Origin: Chloroflexota bacterium | GTDB taxonomy: Bacteria > Chloroflexota > Limnocylindria > P2-11E > CF-107 | DNA length: 58,715 nt | Assembly: GCA_005881435.1 (NCBI GenBank) | Contig: VBHP01000035.1 | Span: 1 to 58,715, forward strand | Direction of reading: 5' to 3' | Shown: positions 40,654-51,200 of the stretch, in pieces | Position numbering within the stretch: position 1 is the stretch's first letter | How the letters are laid out: each line of letters opens with the position of its first letter | Notes under the pieces: generated by a model | The model's database searches: none | Told to the model about the DNA's origin: nothing | The model's input: only the letters and a program-made list of their open reading frames with translations | Made by a program: the position numbers and the translations under genes

Positions 40654-42785
40654 CCGCGACCACGCTGGCGCGCTCCGAAGCCGAGCGCACGCTCGATCAG
40701 CTCGGCCAGCGGGCCCGTGTCGGCGTCGCGATCACCGTCGCCACGTTCGTGGTCCTGGCGCGCCAGATCGGCGAGGCGCCGGACAACCTGCTGGCGCGCG
40801 GCTTCGTCATCGCGGTGGGGTTCTTCATCGCGGTGCTGGCGCACGATCTGCCGATACGGCTGCGACAGCGCACGGCAGCGGTGGCCGCCGGGGTTCTTGC
40901 CGATGTCGCCGCGACGTCGCTCGCCGTCCTTCTTCTGTTCCAGGACTTCCCGCTCGCGCCCGTGGCCCTGCTGTGGCCGGTCTTCACCGTCGGCCTAGTC
41001 GCGAACGCCGTGTACGTGCTCGGCGTCGCCGCGCTCGAAACGATCGTGCTGCTGGCCATCGCGTTCACCGACAACGCCAGCGTCACGGACGCCTTCACCG
41101 CGTCGGGCTGGGGCCTGCTGTATTTCGTCGTGGCCTTCGCCTACTCGGAGATCCTGCGCCAGTTCCGATCCGCTCAGCGCGCCACGGAGACGGCGATGAC
41201 GCATTCGGCCGGGCTCGCCTTCTGTTCGACCGCCGAGGAGGTCGGCGAGATGCTCTTCGACTTCGTCGACATCATCCTCGGCACGACGGGGTCGCCGGCG
41301 GCGCTGCTCCACGACGAGCGCGATGCCGGCGCGCACGTGGCGATCGCGGCGCGCGGGATCGATCCGGACACGCGCACGCGCTTGCGACTCGTGGACTCCG
41401 GCAGTGGCGACGTGCTGGCGCTGGTGCAGGACGGCGGCATGTGGACCGATCCGCGGCGGCTGTCGGAGCGCCTGGCCCTGGCGGGGCCGATGCTGGAGGC
41501 GAAGTCGCTCTTCATCGTGCCGCTGCGCGACCAGCGGCGCATCGTCGGCGCGCTGCTGGTGGCTTGTCCTCGCGAGCGGCGCATGTCGGAAGAGGCGCAG
41601 CGCGGCGTGGCGCGCGTCGCGGCGCAGGCCGCCGCTGCGTTGCAGCGCCTGCGGGCCGCCCGTTTGGTGCAGCAGCAGCGCGCGGCGATGTCGTTCCTGC
41701 TGGACGTCCGTCGCGCCGGCGACGACGCTTCGGCGATCGCGGCCTGGGCGGCGCGGGCGGCGCGCGATCTCACCGGCGCATCGGGTGCTGCGGTGGTGTC
41801 ACGGCAACGGAACTCCTATCGCACGCTCGCGGTGTCGGCGCTCCAGAGCGACGATCTGCTCGTCGGCGCGAAGCCGTTCCTGGACGCGATATTTGCCCGG
41901 CAGCTACCGATCGTCGTCGCGGACCTCGCGCAGGACCAACGCTTCGCGCTGAGCGACGTATTCAGCGGCGGATCGCTGGTCGGCGTGCCCGTGCACGGCG
42001 AGGGCGCGGCACTGCTGGTCAACGACAAGCGCGCCGACGCGCTCACGAGCGCGCAGGTCGAGCTGATGATCATGCTCGCCGACCAGGTGGCCCTGCTCCT
42101 GTCACGAGCCCACGCGGTGGCGCACGGCATCCAGCGCGGAGGAGAGGTCGTGCAGGGACGTGTGGCTGAGCTTGCCGAACGGATGCACTCACCTCGCGCG
42201 GAGCTGGAGGCGCGAATGGTCGAAGCGCTTCGCCTCGCGATCGAAGGCAACCAGCCGCATCTCGCCGGCTCGGGCGATCGGGTCGGGCGCCTCGGTGCCG
42301 CGCTGGCGCAGCGCGCGGGCCTCGACGAGATCGCGCGCGACCAGGTGTATGTCGCCGCGTTGCTGCGCGACGTGGGGCAGCTCGGCATCGATCGCGCGAT
42401 CTTCGAGCGTTCCCGCGCGCTGGCGGAGCCAGAGCTGGCGATCGTGCACCAGCATCCGGTGCTGGGCGAGTCGATCCTCGCCAGCCTCGGCTTCCTTCAG
42501 TCGGCGGCGAGCATCGTGCGCGCGCACCACGAGCGCTGGGATGGCACCGGTTACCCGGACGGCGCCTCTGGCGAGCACATCCCGCTGGGGGCGCGCATTC
42601 TGGCCGTCGCCGACGGCTACCACGCCATGACCAGCGAGCGTCCATACCGGACGGCGTTCTCGCCGCAGGACGCCGTGCGCACCATCGTCGATGCGTCGGC
42701 TCACGCCTTCGATCCCAAGATCGTCGAGGCTTTCGCCGCCCTCGCCGAAAGCTCTCCACAAGAGGTCGCGTCGAGCTCGACGTGA
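40650..42785 (+). CDS. Membrane GAF protein with degenerate HD-GYP domain
   Basis: A 711-residue protein. Several N-terminal helices (about 25-175) are followed by two GAF-like domains (about 185-340 and 345-490) and an HD-GYP domain (about 525-700). HD-GYP enzymes cleave c-di-GMP. The GYP motif is intact in HHERWDGTGYPDG (634-636) and HQHP is present, but the first metal motif reads LLRDVGQLGI (Arg573 for His, Gln for Lys) and VADGYHAM replaces VAD.xDAL. It may be a c-di-GMP or signal receptor instead of an enzyme. It overlaps the upstream membrane gene. Confidence 0.85.
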   Translation: MTATTLARSEAERTLDQLGQRARVGVAITVATFVVLARQIGEAPDNLLARGFVIAVGFFIAVLAHDLPIRLRQRTAAVAAGVLADVAATSLAVLLLFQDFPLAPVALLWPVFTVGLVANAVYVLGVAALETIVLLAIAFTDNASVTDAFTASGWGLLYFVVAFAYSEILRQFRSAQRATETAMTHSAGLAFCSTAEEVGEMLFDFVDIILGTTGSPAALLHDERDAGAHVAIAARGIDPDTRTRLRLVDSGSGDVLALVQDGGMWTDPRRLSERLALAGPMLEAKSLFIVPLRDQRRIVGALLVACPRERRMSEEAQRGVARVAAQAAAALQRLRAARLVQQQRAAMSFLLDVRRAGDDASAIAAWAARAARDLTGASGAAVVSRQRNSYRTLAVSALQSDDLLVGAKPFLDAIFARQLPIVVADLAQDQRFALSDVFSGGSLVGVPVHGEGAALLVNDKRADALTSAQVELMIMLADQVALLLSRAHAVAHGIQRGGEVVQGRVAELAERMHSPRAELEARMVEALRLAIEGNQPHLAGSGDRVGRLGAALAQRAGLDEIARDQVYVAALLRDVGQLGIDRAIFERSRALAEPELAIVHQHPVLGESILASLGFLQSAASIVRAHHERWDGTGYPDGASGEHIPLGARILAVADGYHAMTSERPYRTAFSPQDAVRTIVDASAHAFDPKIVEAFAALAESSPQEVASSST

Positions 42786-42830
42786 TGCGGTAATGGTTCG
42801 GAATACTCTCTGTCCATCGCGCAGCCGAAG

Positions 42831-43232
42831 GTGCTCATCCTCGTCAGCCATCCGGGGATCGGTTCCGGCATCGAGACGCTTCTGCGTCTGGAACGGCGCT
42901 ATGAGATCCGGAGGCAACGGGCAGTCGATCCCTCGCACGAGCACGACTGGCGACCAGACATCGTGATCGGCGAGACGCCGATGGTGGCGAGCTTCCCGCA
43001 GACCCCGCGCATCATCTTGGTCGGCGAAGTTCGTCCGGAACGACGCTCGCCGGACGGAGGGCGGACGCGCTGGCTGCGCAAGGACGCATCTTCCGCGGAG
43101 CTGGTCGCGGCGATCGATGAGCTTCTCGGTCGCCCTGGAGATCCGACGATCGGGCGGTTCGTGCTCGCGGCGTTTTCCGCCGCCGCGTTCCTGGCGCTGC
43201 TTGCGCTGCTGGCGCGTGCACTGCTGCGGTGA
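42831..43232 (+). CDS. Receiver-like small protein with C-terminal membrane anchor
   Basis: A 133-residue protein. The first 105 residues have an alternating pattern like a response receiver (LILVSHPGIGSGIETLLRLE, IVIGETP, RIILVGEV, RWLRKDASSAELVAAIDELL) but lack the acidic pocket and phospho-Asp. A C-terminal helix (about 110-131) anchors it. GTG 42831 is the first usable start. GTGA couples it to the giant membrane protein. It is possibly a degenerate receiver that tethers a partner. No named family. Confidence 0.6.
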   Translation: MLILVSHPGIGSGIETLLRLERRYEIRRQRAVDPSHEHDWRPDIVIGETPMVASFPQTPRIILVGEVRPERRSPDGGRTRWLRKDASSAELVAAIDELLGRPGDPTIGRFVLAAFSAAAFLALLALLARALLR

Positions 43233-45727
43233 AGGCGGCCTCGCGTCCGCAACGGTTCTTCGCGCCGGTCGACTGGCTGGCCTTTCTGGCACTGTTCGTG
43301 GTGCAGGCGTGGCTGGTCCTACCGCTCTTCTCCGGGCAGTTCACGCAGTTCCGCGGCAGCATCGAGGCGACCTTCATCGCCAACGCGCGGTTCATTGTCG
43401 ATCACTTCCCGGATCTGTCGTGGAATCCGGACTGGTATCTCGGTTTCCCGTTCGAGCTCTTCTACACGCCGCTGCTGCCCGCGATCGTCGCCGTCATCGG
43501 CAAGGTCATCGACGATGTGCCGCACGCCTATCGCCTGGTGTCAGCGTTCGGCCTGGCGCTCGGCCCGGCGGCCCTGTATCTCGCGGCGCACGAGCTGACA
43601 CGCTCGCGGCGCGCCGCGCTCCTCGCCGCCATCGCGTTCATCTTCCTGCCGTCGGCGGCGTACGTATTTCCGACGATCCGTGAGGACGCGCAAGCGTTCT
43701 CCGGCGCGCTGGCGCCGCCACCGTGGCATCTCGCTGCCCTCGTCGAGTACGGCGAAGGCCCGCACGTCCTTGCGCTGTCCCTCGCGCTGCTGGCCGTCGC
43801 CGCGGTGCTGCGCTACCTCCACGCACCCTCGAGCACTCGGCTCGCGCTCGCGGTCGCAGCCCTCGTCGCCGTAGCGCTTACGAACCTCATCGGCGCTTTG
43901 GGCGTCGCGGTGTTGTTCTTCGGCATCGCACTCTCGCGCGACGCGGCGGTCGCGGTACCGCAGAAGCTTCAACGCCTCCGTCCCGTCGCGATCCTGACCG
44001 TGCTCTTCTCGCTCGGTTGGTACAGCGTCGGATTCATGGCCGCGTTCGCGCGGCCATCCGGTGGCGACACCGCGACCACGTACATCCTGTTGCCGGTCGT
44101 GTTTGGCGCGGCCCTGCTCATCGATGGGCGGCTGCGGGGAGTACAGCGTCTGCCGCAGGGAGCGAGCGTTGTCGCCGTCTGGCTCTTCATCTTCGCGGCC
44201 ATCGTCATCCTGAAGCAGGTCTTCGGCGTGGCCGTCGCACCGCAGCCCATCCGCTACGCCTTGGAGCTCGACGTCGTATTCGCCCTCGTCCTGGGCATCG
44301 CTGCCGCATTCGCGATCGAACGCCTCGGAAGCGGCGATCACAACCTGGCGCTGTCGACGTCCATGCTCGTCGCGATCCTTCTCGGCCTCGGAGGCTGGAT
44401 CGCGGTGCAGCCGCGACTCGCTCCGGATCTCGCCTGGCGCGGATGGAGCGAGCATCAGGTCGCCGTCTGGCTCGAGGATCACCTCGGCCCCGGCGAGCGC
44501 GCCTTCTTGAGCGGCGATCACGGCTTCTGGCTGAACGTGTTCGTCGGCGCGCCGCAGGTGCGCGGTGGCCAGGATTTCTCCGCGGTCGATCCCTGGCCAG
44601 CGCACGCGGCGTACCAGATCACCGCCGGAAATGACGCCGCGATCTCGCTGCTGTGGCTGCAGGCGCTCGGCGTCCACTACCTGGTGGTGCCGGGTACGAC
44701 CTCGAACGAGATCTTTCGCGATTTCAACGAGCCGTCGAAGTTCGAGGGCAAGCTGCCCGTCGTCTACGACAGCGCCGGCGTCCGCATCTACGAGGTTCCG
44801 CCTGCCGGCGATCCGCGCGCCGTCGTCCTGCTCGGCCCAATGGGCCTGTCGGCGCCCACGAATGGGATCGATCGTCCGGCGCTGGAGGCCTACGTACACG
44901 CCCTGTCGGCGTCGACGAAACCGAGCGCCGCAGCCACGACCGGCCTTGGCCACGTCGAGCTCACCGTCGATCCGGCCGACTCCGGGACCGTGGTGCTGCG
45001 ACAGTCGTACGACTCGGGATGGCGCGCCACGATCGACGGCCGCGGCACGCCCGTCACGGCGGATGCGCTCGGGTTTGCGTCGGTGGAAGTAACGGCCGGA
45101 CGCCATGTCGTCGTGTTCGATCACGGGCCGCATCGCGACTTCCTGCTCGGACTCGTCGTCGCGTCGCTCACCGGTCTGGCGTTATCGGTGCGCCGCCTGC
45201 GGCCGTTGCCGCGACTGCGGGTGGCCCGGCACGTGGCCCTCGACGCGATCGTCGGCGGCAGCGTCGTCGCGAGCGTGGTCGCGGTCGGAACGGCGCTCAC
45301 GGCATGGAGCGGCTTCCCCAAGGGCGTGGACGCATATCAACATCTGACGCGCCTGAAGTTCGTGGCGGACTGGTTTCCGCATCACGACTGGTTCTACGCG
45401 TGGGCAGCCGGAATGCCGATGTTCGACAACTATCCGGGCCTCGCGTACGTCTCGGTGCTGCCGCTGGTTCGACTCTTCGGTGAAGTGTGGGCGCTCGAGT
45501 TCATCGCCCTCGCCGCGATGCTCGCGTTCGCTCTGGGTCTCTACGGGCACCTCCGGACCCGTACCGGTGATGCGCGGACAGCGGGAATCGCGACGGCGAT
45601 GGTCGTGACCTCGATGGCGATCTGGCACTTCATCACCGCGACCGGGGTCTACGCGCGTGTGGCCGCCATGGCGCGAAGGCGCTGGAGGGGAAATCGGGCA
45701 AGTGGTGGGCCCTCACCGCGATCCTGA
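43229..45727 (+). CDS. PTPS-related membrane protein, N-terminal part before a frameshift
   Basis: This frame gives 832 residues that belong with the next entry. Residues 15-640 form one module of the membrane family called 6-pyruvoyl-tetrahydropterin synthase related (PTPS_related): helices, then FPDLSWNPDWYLGFPFELFY in the first outer loop and about ten more helices, ending in a soluble beta part. From about residue 665 a second module begins with DAYQHLTRLKFVADWFPHHD and MPMFDNYPGLAYVSV. The true frame breaks near 45669-45672, after which 20 or so shifted residues are read to TGA 45725. Such proteins are thought to be GT-C-like. GTG 43229 overlaps the upstream stop. Confidence 0.8.
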   Translation: MKAASRPQRFFAPVDWLAFLALFVVQAWLVLPLFSGQFTQFRGSIEATFIANARFIVDHFPDLSWNPDWYLGFPFELFYTPLLPAIVAVIGKVIDDVPHAYRLVSAFGLALGPAALYLAAHELTRSRRAALLAAIAFIFLPSAAYVFPTIREDAQAFSGALAPPPWHLAALVEYGEGPHVLALSLALLAVAAVLRYLHAPSSTRLALAVAALVAVALTNLIGALGVAVLFFGIALSRDAAVAVPQKLQRLRPVAILTVLFSLGWYSVGFMAAFARPSGGDTATTYILLPVVFGAALLIDGRLRGVQRLPQGASVVAVWLFIFAAIVILKQVFGVAVAPQPIRYALELDVVFALVLGIAAAFAIERLGSGDHNLALSTSMLVAILLGLGGWIAVQPRLAPDLAWRGWSEHQVAVWLEDHLGPGERAFLSGDHGFWLNVFVGAPQVRGGQDFSAVDPWPAHAAYQITAGNDAAISLLWLQALGVHYLVVPGTTSNEIFRDFNEPSKFEGKLPVVYDSAGVRIYEVPPAGDPRAVVLLGPMGLSAPTNGIDRPALEAYVHALSASTKPSAAATTGLGHVELTVDPADSGTVVLRQSYDSGWRATIDGRGTPVTADALGFASVEVTAGRHVVVFDHGPHRDFLLGLVVASLTGLALSVRRLRPLPRLRVARHVALDAIVGGSVVASVVAVGTALTAWSGFPKGVDAYQHLTRLKFVADWFPHHDWFYAWAAGMPMFDNYPGLAYVSVLPLVRLFGEVWALEFIALAAMLAFALGLYGHLRTRTGDARTAGIATAMVVTSMAIWHFITATGVYARVAAMARRRWRGNRASGGPSPRS

Positions 45728-45828
45728 TCGCCGCGACGATCGCCAGCCATCCGGTCACCGGGGCCTTTGTCGCGGGGTACATCGCGATCGTTCAGCTGTC
45801 GACGCTTGGCCTCGGCGGGATCCGGCCC

Positions 45829-47646
45829 TTGTTCGCACTCGGCGCGTTGTCGTTCCTGCTCGCGGCACAGCCTATCATCTCGTCCGTAGGCTTCGGTGTC
45901 GGCGGCACGATCCTCGGCGTCGACCGTCCCGAGCTCGGCTACTCCGATCCGTCGGAGTTGATCGCGCCGCAGTACACCGGATTCGTCGCGCTGCTGGTCC
46001 CGGCGCTGGTCGTCGTGCTGCAGCTGCGGCGCCGATTCTGGCGAGCCGTCGGTGCCGGCGTGGGCCTTCTCGGCGTGGTCGCCTACATGTTCGCGCCGAA
46101 CCTGCACGTCCCGACGCGCTACTACTACATCAACGGCATCGATCCGGCGACGGCGATCTATTTCTTGGCCATCGTCGGCGGACTGGCATTCGCCGCGCTC
46201 GCGCCGTCTCTGCCCGGCGGCATTCGTCGCGTGGTCTACGTCGGCACGACCGCTCTCGTCGTCGTGAACGCGATCCTTGGCGTCCAGGCGATGTACGCGT
46301 TCCAGTTCGTGAACGACACCAGCCTGCCCACGGCGACCGAGCAGATCGCTCGGCGGAGCCTCGCCAGCGTCGATGGCGCCGATCTGCGGCACCGCATCGC
46401 TCCCCTGAGCGCGACCGAGTCGGTGCTGTTCAACTACTTCGCCAAGAAGCCGGAGCTGCGCGACTACTACGCGTTCGCCCAGCTCAACGTCGACTGGCTC
46501 TATTGGGCGTACGACACGCTCTATCACCCGCCGATCAATCCGGCGCGCTATCAGGCGGTCCTGGATTGGTACGGCCTCGACGAGCTAACGGTGTCGCAGG
46601 TCGATACGAAGGGCGAGGCCGACATCGCGGCCCTCGATTTCATGCGGCTCGATCCGGACACGCGCAACACGCAATTTCGCCTCTACCGTTATCTGACGCC
46701 GTCCACGCTGGCGGCACTGACCGCCGCGCCGCTCACCGTCGTGGTGGCCGATCGCAGCGGATACGATCGCACCGCGCGTCTGCTCTTCGATGCCGGTGCC
46801 AGTCCGCGCACACGGGTTCCGATCTGGTGGTCGGAGACGCTGGCAACGCTTCCGGACGAGCTGACTACTCGGGCGAATGCGGTCCTGATCGTCGGCGACC
46901 GCCTCGGCGACCCCACGCGCGCGGCGGCGCGCACGGACGAGCTGACCGCACATGGAGCCAAACTCGTCTGGGATGTCGGCGATCTGGCCGCGACCGCGAC
47001 GCTGCCGGCGCCGTGGCCTGCGGAGCGGCTGCAACGCGTCGTTCTCGATCGTTGGGACGTGGTCGATCGGGGCGGGCGGATCCGCTCCGAGGATTTCTCA
47101 GCCGCTTCGTACGACGGCGAACCGTGGGGCGCGTCGGCGCCGGCTGGCGCCCGCGGTACGGTCGAGCTCTCGGCGTCGGGACAGCCGATCATCGTGAGTT
47201 CGGCGCGGGGACAAGGGACGCTGACGATCCTCGGCGGCAACCTCCTGTACCACGCGCAGTCGAAGGCGAATGCGGCCGAGCGTGGTTACGTGCTCTCGTT
47301 CCTCGGTCCGCCTGCCAACGGCGCGGAGCGCGAGCCGGTGTGGCGCTTCGTCGATCCGGAGCGGCGCGAGATCGAATCGGACGGGACGGCCGTCGTACTG
47401 AAGGAGTCCCGATACGCCAAATGGCAGGCGCACATGGTCGACGCCGACGGACGCGTGCGTAGCGTTCCGATCTTCTACGCCGGTCCGGGGCTGATGCTCG
47501 TCCTCGACAGCACTCTTCCCAGTGGTTGGATCGCGTGGGGCCTGACCGTGCTCGGCGGCGCGATCGCGATCTTCCTCGCACGCCGTGAGAGCGTCTTCGT
47601 ACCGGCGCCGCGCGCCTCGCGCCGTGTCGACTCCGAGGACGAGTAG
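45829..47646 (+). CDS. PTPS-related membrane protein, C-terminal part after a frameshift
   Basis: The first start in this frame is TTG 45829, but the frame is open from 45571 and reads MGAKALEGKSGKWWALTAIL directly after the upstream GVYARVAA if one base is restored near 45670. So this is the second half of one protein of about 1470 residues. It has about eight further helices, a soluble outer domain (about 46340-47470) and one last helix before a basic tail. It ends five bases before the convergent sortase gene. A sequencing slip or a recent mutation would both explain the break. Confidence 0.75.
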   Translation: MFALGALSFLLAAQPIISSVGFGVGGTILGVDRPELGYSDPSELIAPQYTGFVALLVPALVVVLQLRRRFWRAVGAGVGLLGVVAYMFAPNLHVPTRYYYINGIDPATAIYFLAIVGGLAFAALAPSLPGGIRRVVYVGTTALVVVNAILGVQAMYAFQFVNDTSLPTATEQIARRSLASVDGADLRHRIAPLSATESVLFNYFAKKPELRDYYAFAQLNVDWLYWAYDTLYHPPINPARYQAVLDWYGLDELTVSQVDTKGEADIAALDFMRLDPDTRNTQFRLYRYLTPSTLAALTAAPLTVVVADRSGYDRTARLLFDAGASPRTRVPIWWSETLATLPDELTTRANAVLIVGDRLGDPTRAAARTDELTAHGAKLVWDVGDLAATATLPAPWPAERLQRVVLDRWDVVDRGGRIRSEDFSAASYDGEPWGASAPAGARGTVELSASGQPIIVSSARGQGTLTILGGNLLYHAQSKANAAERGYVLSFLGPPANGAEREPVWRFVDPERREIESDGTAVVLKESRYAKWQAHMVDADGRVRSVPIFYAGPGLMLVLDSTLPSGWIAWGLTVLGGAIAIFLARRESVFVPAPRASRRVDSEDE

Positions 47647-47650
47647 CTCG

Positions 47651-48229
47651 CTACTGCGCCGGCGCCTCGCTGCGCAGCACGGTCGAGTAGGCGAGGATCC
47701 AGAAGCCGAGCAGGTACGCGATCGAGAAGAGCACGGTGCCGTAGTCGTGCACGACGATCGCCGGGACCTCGCCCGCCCACCACGCCACGGCGCCAACGAC
47801 CGCGATGCGCACCACGTTCATCAGCAGCAGCCCGGCGAAGCCGAACCCAGCCACCACGATCTTCATCCCCCTGGCGTGTCCCTGCAGCGCCGTGACGCAC
47901 GACAGTCCGAACAGGATCACCGACTGCCAGCCGACGCAGTTCCAGGAGATGCGCAGGATCGTCGGGAAGTCGCCGGTGCCGAGGACGAGCGTGCCTGGAC
48001 CGACCGCGACGGGGATCCCGAGAACCATCAGCAACCCCGCCGCGACGCGCGACTCGTACGGCACGATCCAATCCGCGAGCAGACGATCGCCGCCGACGGC
48101 CTGGACCGCCGCGGTTATGGCCTCGTTGAAGGTCACGACCAGCGGGAGGATCAGCAGCAGGACCGCCGCCGCGGCCACCAGCACCATGACCGTGCGCTGA
48201 CGGTCGTCGTAGACGCGCTGGGCGATCAC
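47651..48229 (-). CDS. Archaeosortase/exosortase-like enzyme 1
   Basis: A 192-residue membrane protein with about five helices and the three catalytic marks of the exosortase/archaeosortase family: Cys98 in ISWNCVGWQSVILF, Arg141 in NVVRIAVV and His161 in AIVVHDYGTVLF. The enzyme should cut and move proteins with a C-terminal sorting tail at the outer membrane face. GTG 48229 lies in the stop of the upstream gene (GTGA), whose product carries such a tail. It shares the Cys, Arg and His blocks with the second copy at 54884-55540. Confidence 0.85.
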   Translation of the reverse strand: MIAQRVYDDRQRTVMVLVAAAAVLLLILPLVVTFNEAITAAVQAVGGDRLLADWIVPYESRVAAGLLMVLGIPVAVGPGTLVLGTGDFPTILRISWNCVGWQSVILFGLSCVTALQGHARGMKIVVAGFGFAGLLLMNVVRIAVVGAVAWWAGEVPAIVVHDYGTVLFSIAYLLGFWILAYSTVLRSEAPAQ

Positions 48230-51200
48230 GCGACCAGCGCCGGCGCCTGGCGACGCATGCGGCGGATCACCAGTGGTGCCGCGAGGGCGAGTGGGATGAG
48301 CCACAGCGTCGCGTCCGGCACCGTGACGGCGGGCGTCGAGAGATTCGATTCATAGCCTGATCCGACGGCGCCGTCGACCTTGATCTGGTACCACTTCGCG
48401 TTACAGGCGCGGAGTTGCACCCCGACGCGCCAGCTGTTCGCCGGCGCCGCAAGTGTTTGCGCCGCAGCGGGATTCGGCGTGAGGTTGAATGTCTGCAGCG
48501 GCGCCGCCGGGCTCGTCACGAAGCACGCCACTTGCGCGATCTGCGTGGTGCACGGCGACCCGGCCGCGGGGCAGATCCATGCCGTGATCTCGGCCTGTGG
48601 CGAACCGAGCTGCTGCGCGTAGAAGTTCAGGCTGATCGTCCACGTGCCCGAGGCGATGCTGCCGTTCGTCGCGCCCGTCGGATAGGTCGGGCTGAACCAG
48701 TACACCGAGCTGCTGCCGTTCACCGTAACGGTCGCGACCGTCGAACCCGGGGTCGCGTCCATCGACTTGCCGTTCGCGGCAGCGGCGTTGTGCAGGTAGA
48801 AGACGTTGTTCGCCGCCAAAGCGACCGGCACGTTGCTGCCGAGCGACACGAGGTTGATCGACAGCGCCAAGAACAGCCCGCACGACAGCAGCAGCGAGCG
48901 CGCCTTCCAGTACGCCAGAGCGATAAGCGCGAGCGGGACGATCGTGCCGAGCAGACCGGGGAGCAACGCGAGGTCCATGAGCTTCGCGCCGGGCGTCGCT
49001 GCGGCCGTGCGGATGGAGAAGGCGCCGAGACCGAGGACGCCGACCGCGAGCAGGACGAACGAGCCGCCGACGACGGCCCTCGGGATCCGGAAGGCGGGCT
49101 TGCGCCGACCTCGGCCGGGCAGCTCCCACGGCAGGATGCGCGACAGATGGAAGGTGCCGAGCGACTCGGTGATGCGGCCCGACTTCGGCGTGCGGACCCA
49201 ACCGCCCTCCTCTCGCTCGAGCAGTCCCTTGATCGCGGCGTAGGCCTGGAACGGCACCAGCAGGTTGGACAGAGCGATGAAGGAGAAGATGCCCGCGATG
49301 TCGCGACGCACCGAACCCTCGAGCGCGACGCCGGCGAGGTTCATCAGCGGCAGAGCGAAGATGTTGGTGAAGACCAGCGACCAGCCGAGAAGGGCAGTCC
49401 AGTTGGGCAGGCGCTGGCCGAGCAGGAGATCCGCCAGCAGCCAGGCCACGGTCCCGGCCGCGAACACCACCGACTGCAGGTAGTACGGGGCGTAGTAGAC
49501 GAACTCGAGCTTTTCCTTCCAGGTGAGGTTCGGCGAGCGCAGCACCTTGAGCAGATATTTCTTGACGTTGTAGGTGTGGCCCTCGGCCCAGCGCATGCGC
49601 TGACGGATCAGGCGCTTCACCGTCGACACGCACTCCGCCGGGGCCTGAATGTACGGCGTGTACAGCACCTTGTAGCCGGCCAGGTACAGTCGGATGGTCA
49701 GCTCCCAGTCCTCGGTGATCGACGTCGACCAGCCCAGTTTTCGGAGCACATCGGCGCGGATCATGTATACCGAGCCGGAGATCATCTTCATCGTGCCGAA
49801 GAGCTCCTGGCCGGCGCGCTCGAGCACGTAGCTGCCGGCGAACTCGGCGCGCACGCCCTTGGTGACCCAGTTCTCGCTCGCGTTCAGCATGTGCCACTGG
49901 TAGCCCTGCACCGCGGCAAGGCGGTCGCCGTTCTGCGGCACGCCGTTGGTCGAGTTGTTGTGGCCGTTGCCGTTCGTCTTGACCGCTTCGGGTTTGGTCG
50001 AGAGCCGCCCGAAGTAGTCCAGGAAGTGCCAGATCGCATCGGCCGGTGGGATGAAGTCGGCATCGAAGATCATCACGTACTCGGCGCGCGGGTTCATGCG
50101 GCGCAGCGCCTCTTGCAGCGCGCCGCCCTTGAAGCCCTTGCGGTTGGTGCGGTGCAGGATCTTGACGCGGGGGTGGTTGCGCCAGCGCTGCAGGATCTCG
50201 ACGGTCTCGTCGGTCGAGTCGTCGGCGACGATGACCTCGTAGTTCTCGTAATCGAAGGAGGTGCACGCCGCAAGAAGCCGATCGACGACGTGGGCTTCGT
50301 TGTACAGCGCGACCTGTACCGACACGAACGGCTGCCGGCTGACCGGCAGGCGCAGGTCGCCGACGAGCGGCCCGCCATCGGCGACGGCCCCGACCTCGTC
50401 GAGCTTCTCGCCACGCAGCGTCTTGTAGCCTTCGCGGTGCTCGCCGCCGAGGCGCGCCTTTGTCGCACCGTCGGCGAACCGGTGCGTTCCCGACTTCTGT
50501 CGCGCGCGGGCGCTCACGCCGCGCCTGCCGGCGACGAGCGTGTCGCCGAAGACCGCGATCGCCAGCACCGCGGCGCTGCTGATGTAGTACTTCAGCGCGT
50601 AGGCGAAGAAGAAGAAGCCACACAGGAGCGCGATCAGCGCGAAGATGCGGTTCGGCGCGAGTCCCTCCCGGAAGAGCAAGAGCACCCCGGCGATGGGCAG
50701 GGCCACGATGGCGACCGTCGTGAGGAGTGGCTGCCACGCGCTGGTGAGCCGGAAGGAGAACGGGGAGGCGACCGGCTCGGCGCTCCACGCGCGCTCGATC
50801 GCCTCCGCGATGTCGGTCGCGGTCGCGGCGACGCGGCTTAGACGAAGACGCGTGACCCGCTGTGCTTCGGCAAACGAAGCGTCGTCGAGCGGATCGGCCA
50901 TCGCCAGCACGCCGGTCCCTTCCCGTTGCGACATCGCGATGAGCGCGACATTCATCGATCGCGAGACGTCCAAGGGGAGTGAGCGCACCGCGGCCGCGTC
51001 GACGGGGTCGAGCATGCGCGGAGCCGAAAGGCGATCCTCGGTCGGCTGGATCGGCCGTCCGATCTCGGGATACGGCGCGAGCGAAACCATCGGTGTACCA
51101 GCGGCGTGCGCGAGCACGTCGGCGAGCTCGGACTCGGGCACGGCCTCGAGCCGGCGAAGCAACGCGGCCGGCGTCTCGTCGCTGTGACGCTTCGCGAGTA

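Noticed and set aside
48415-50841. An 808-codon plus-strand frame opposite the transferase fusion
   Set aside because: Antisense shadow. The minus-strand frame holds all GT2 catalytic motifs in order.
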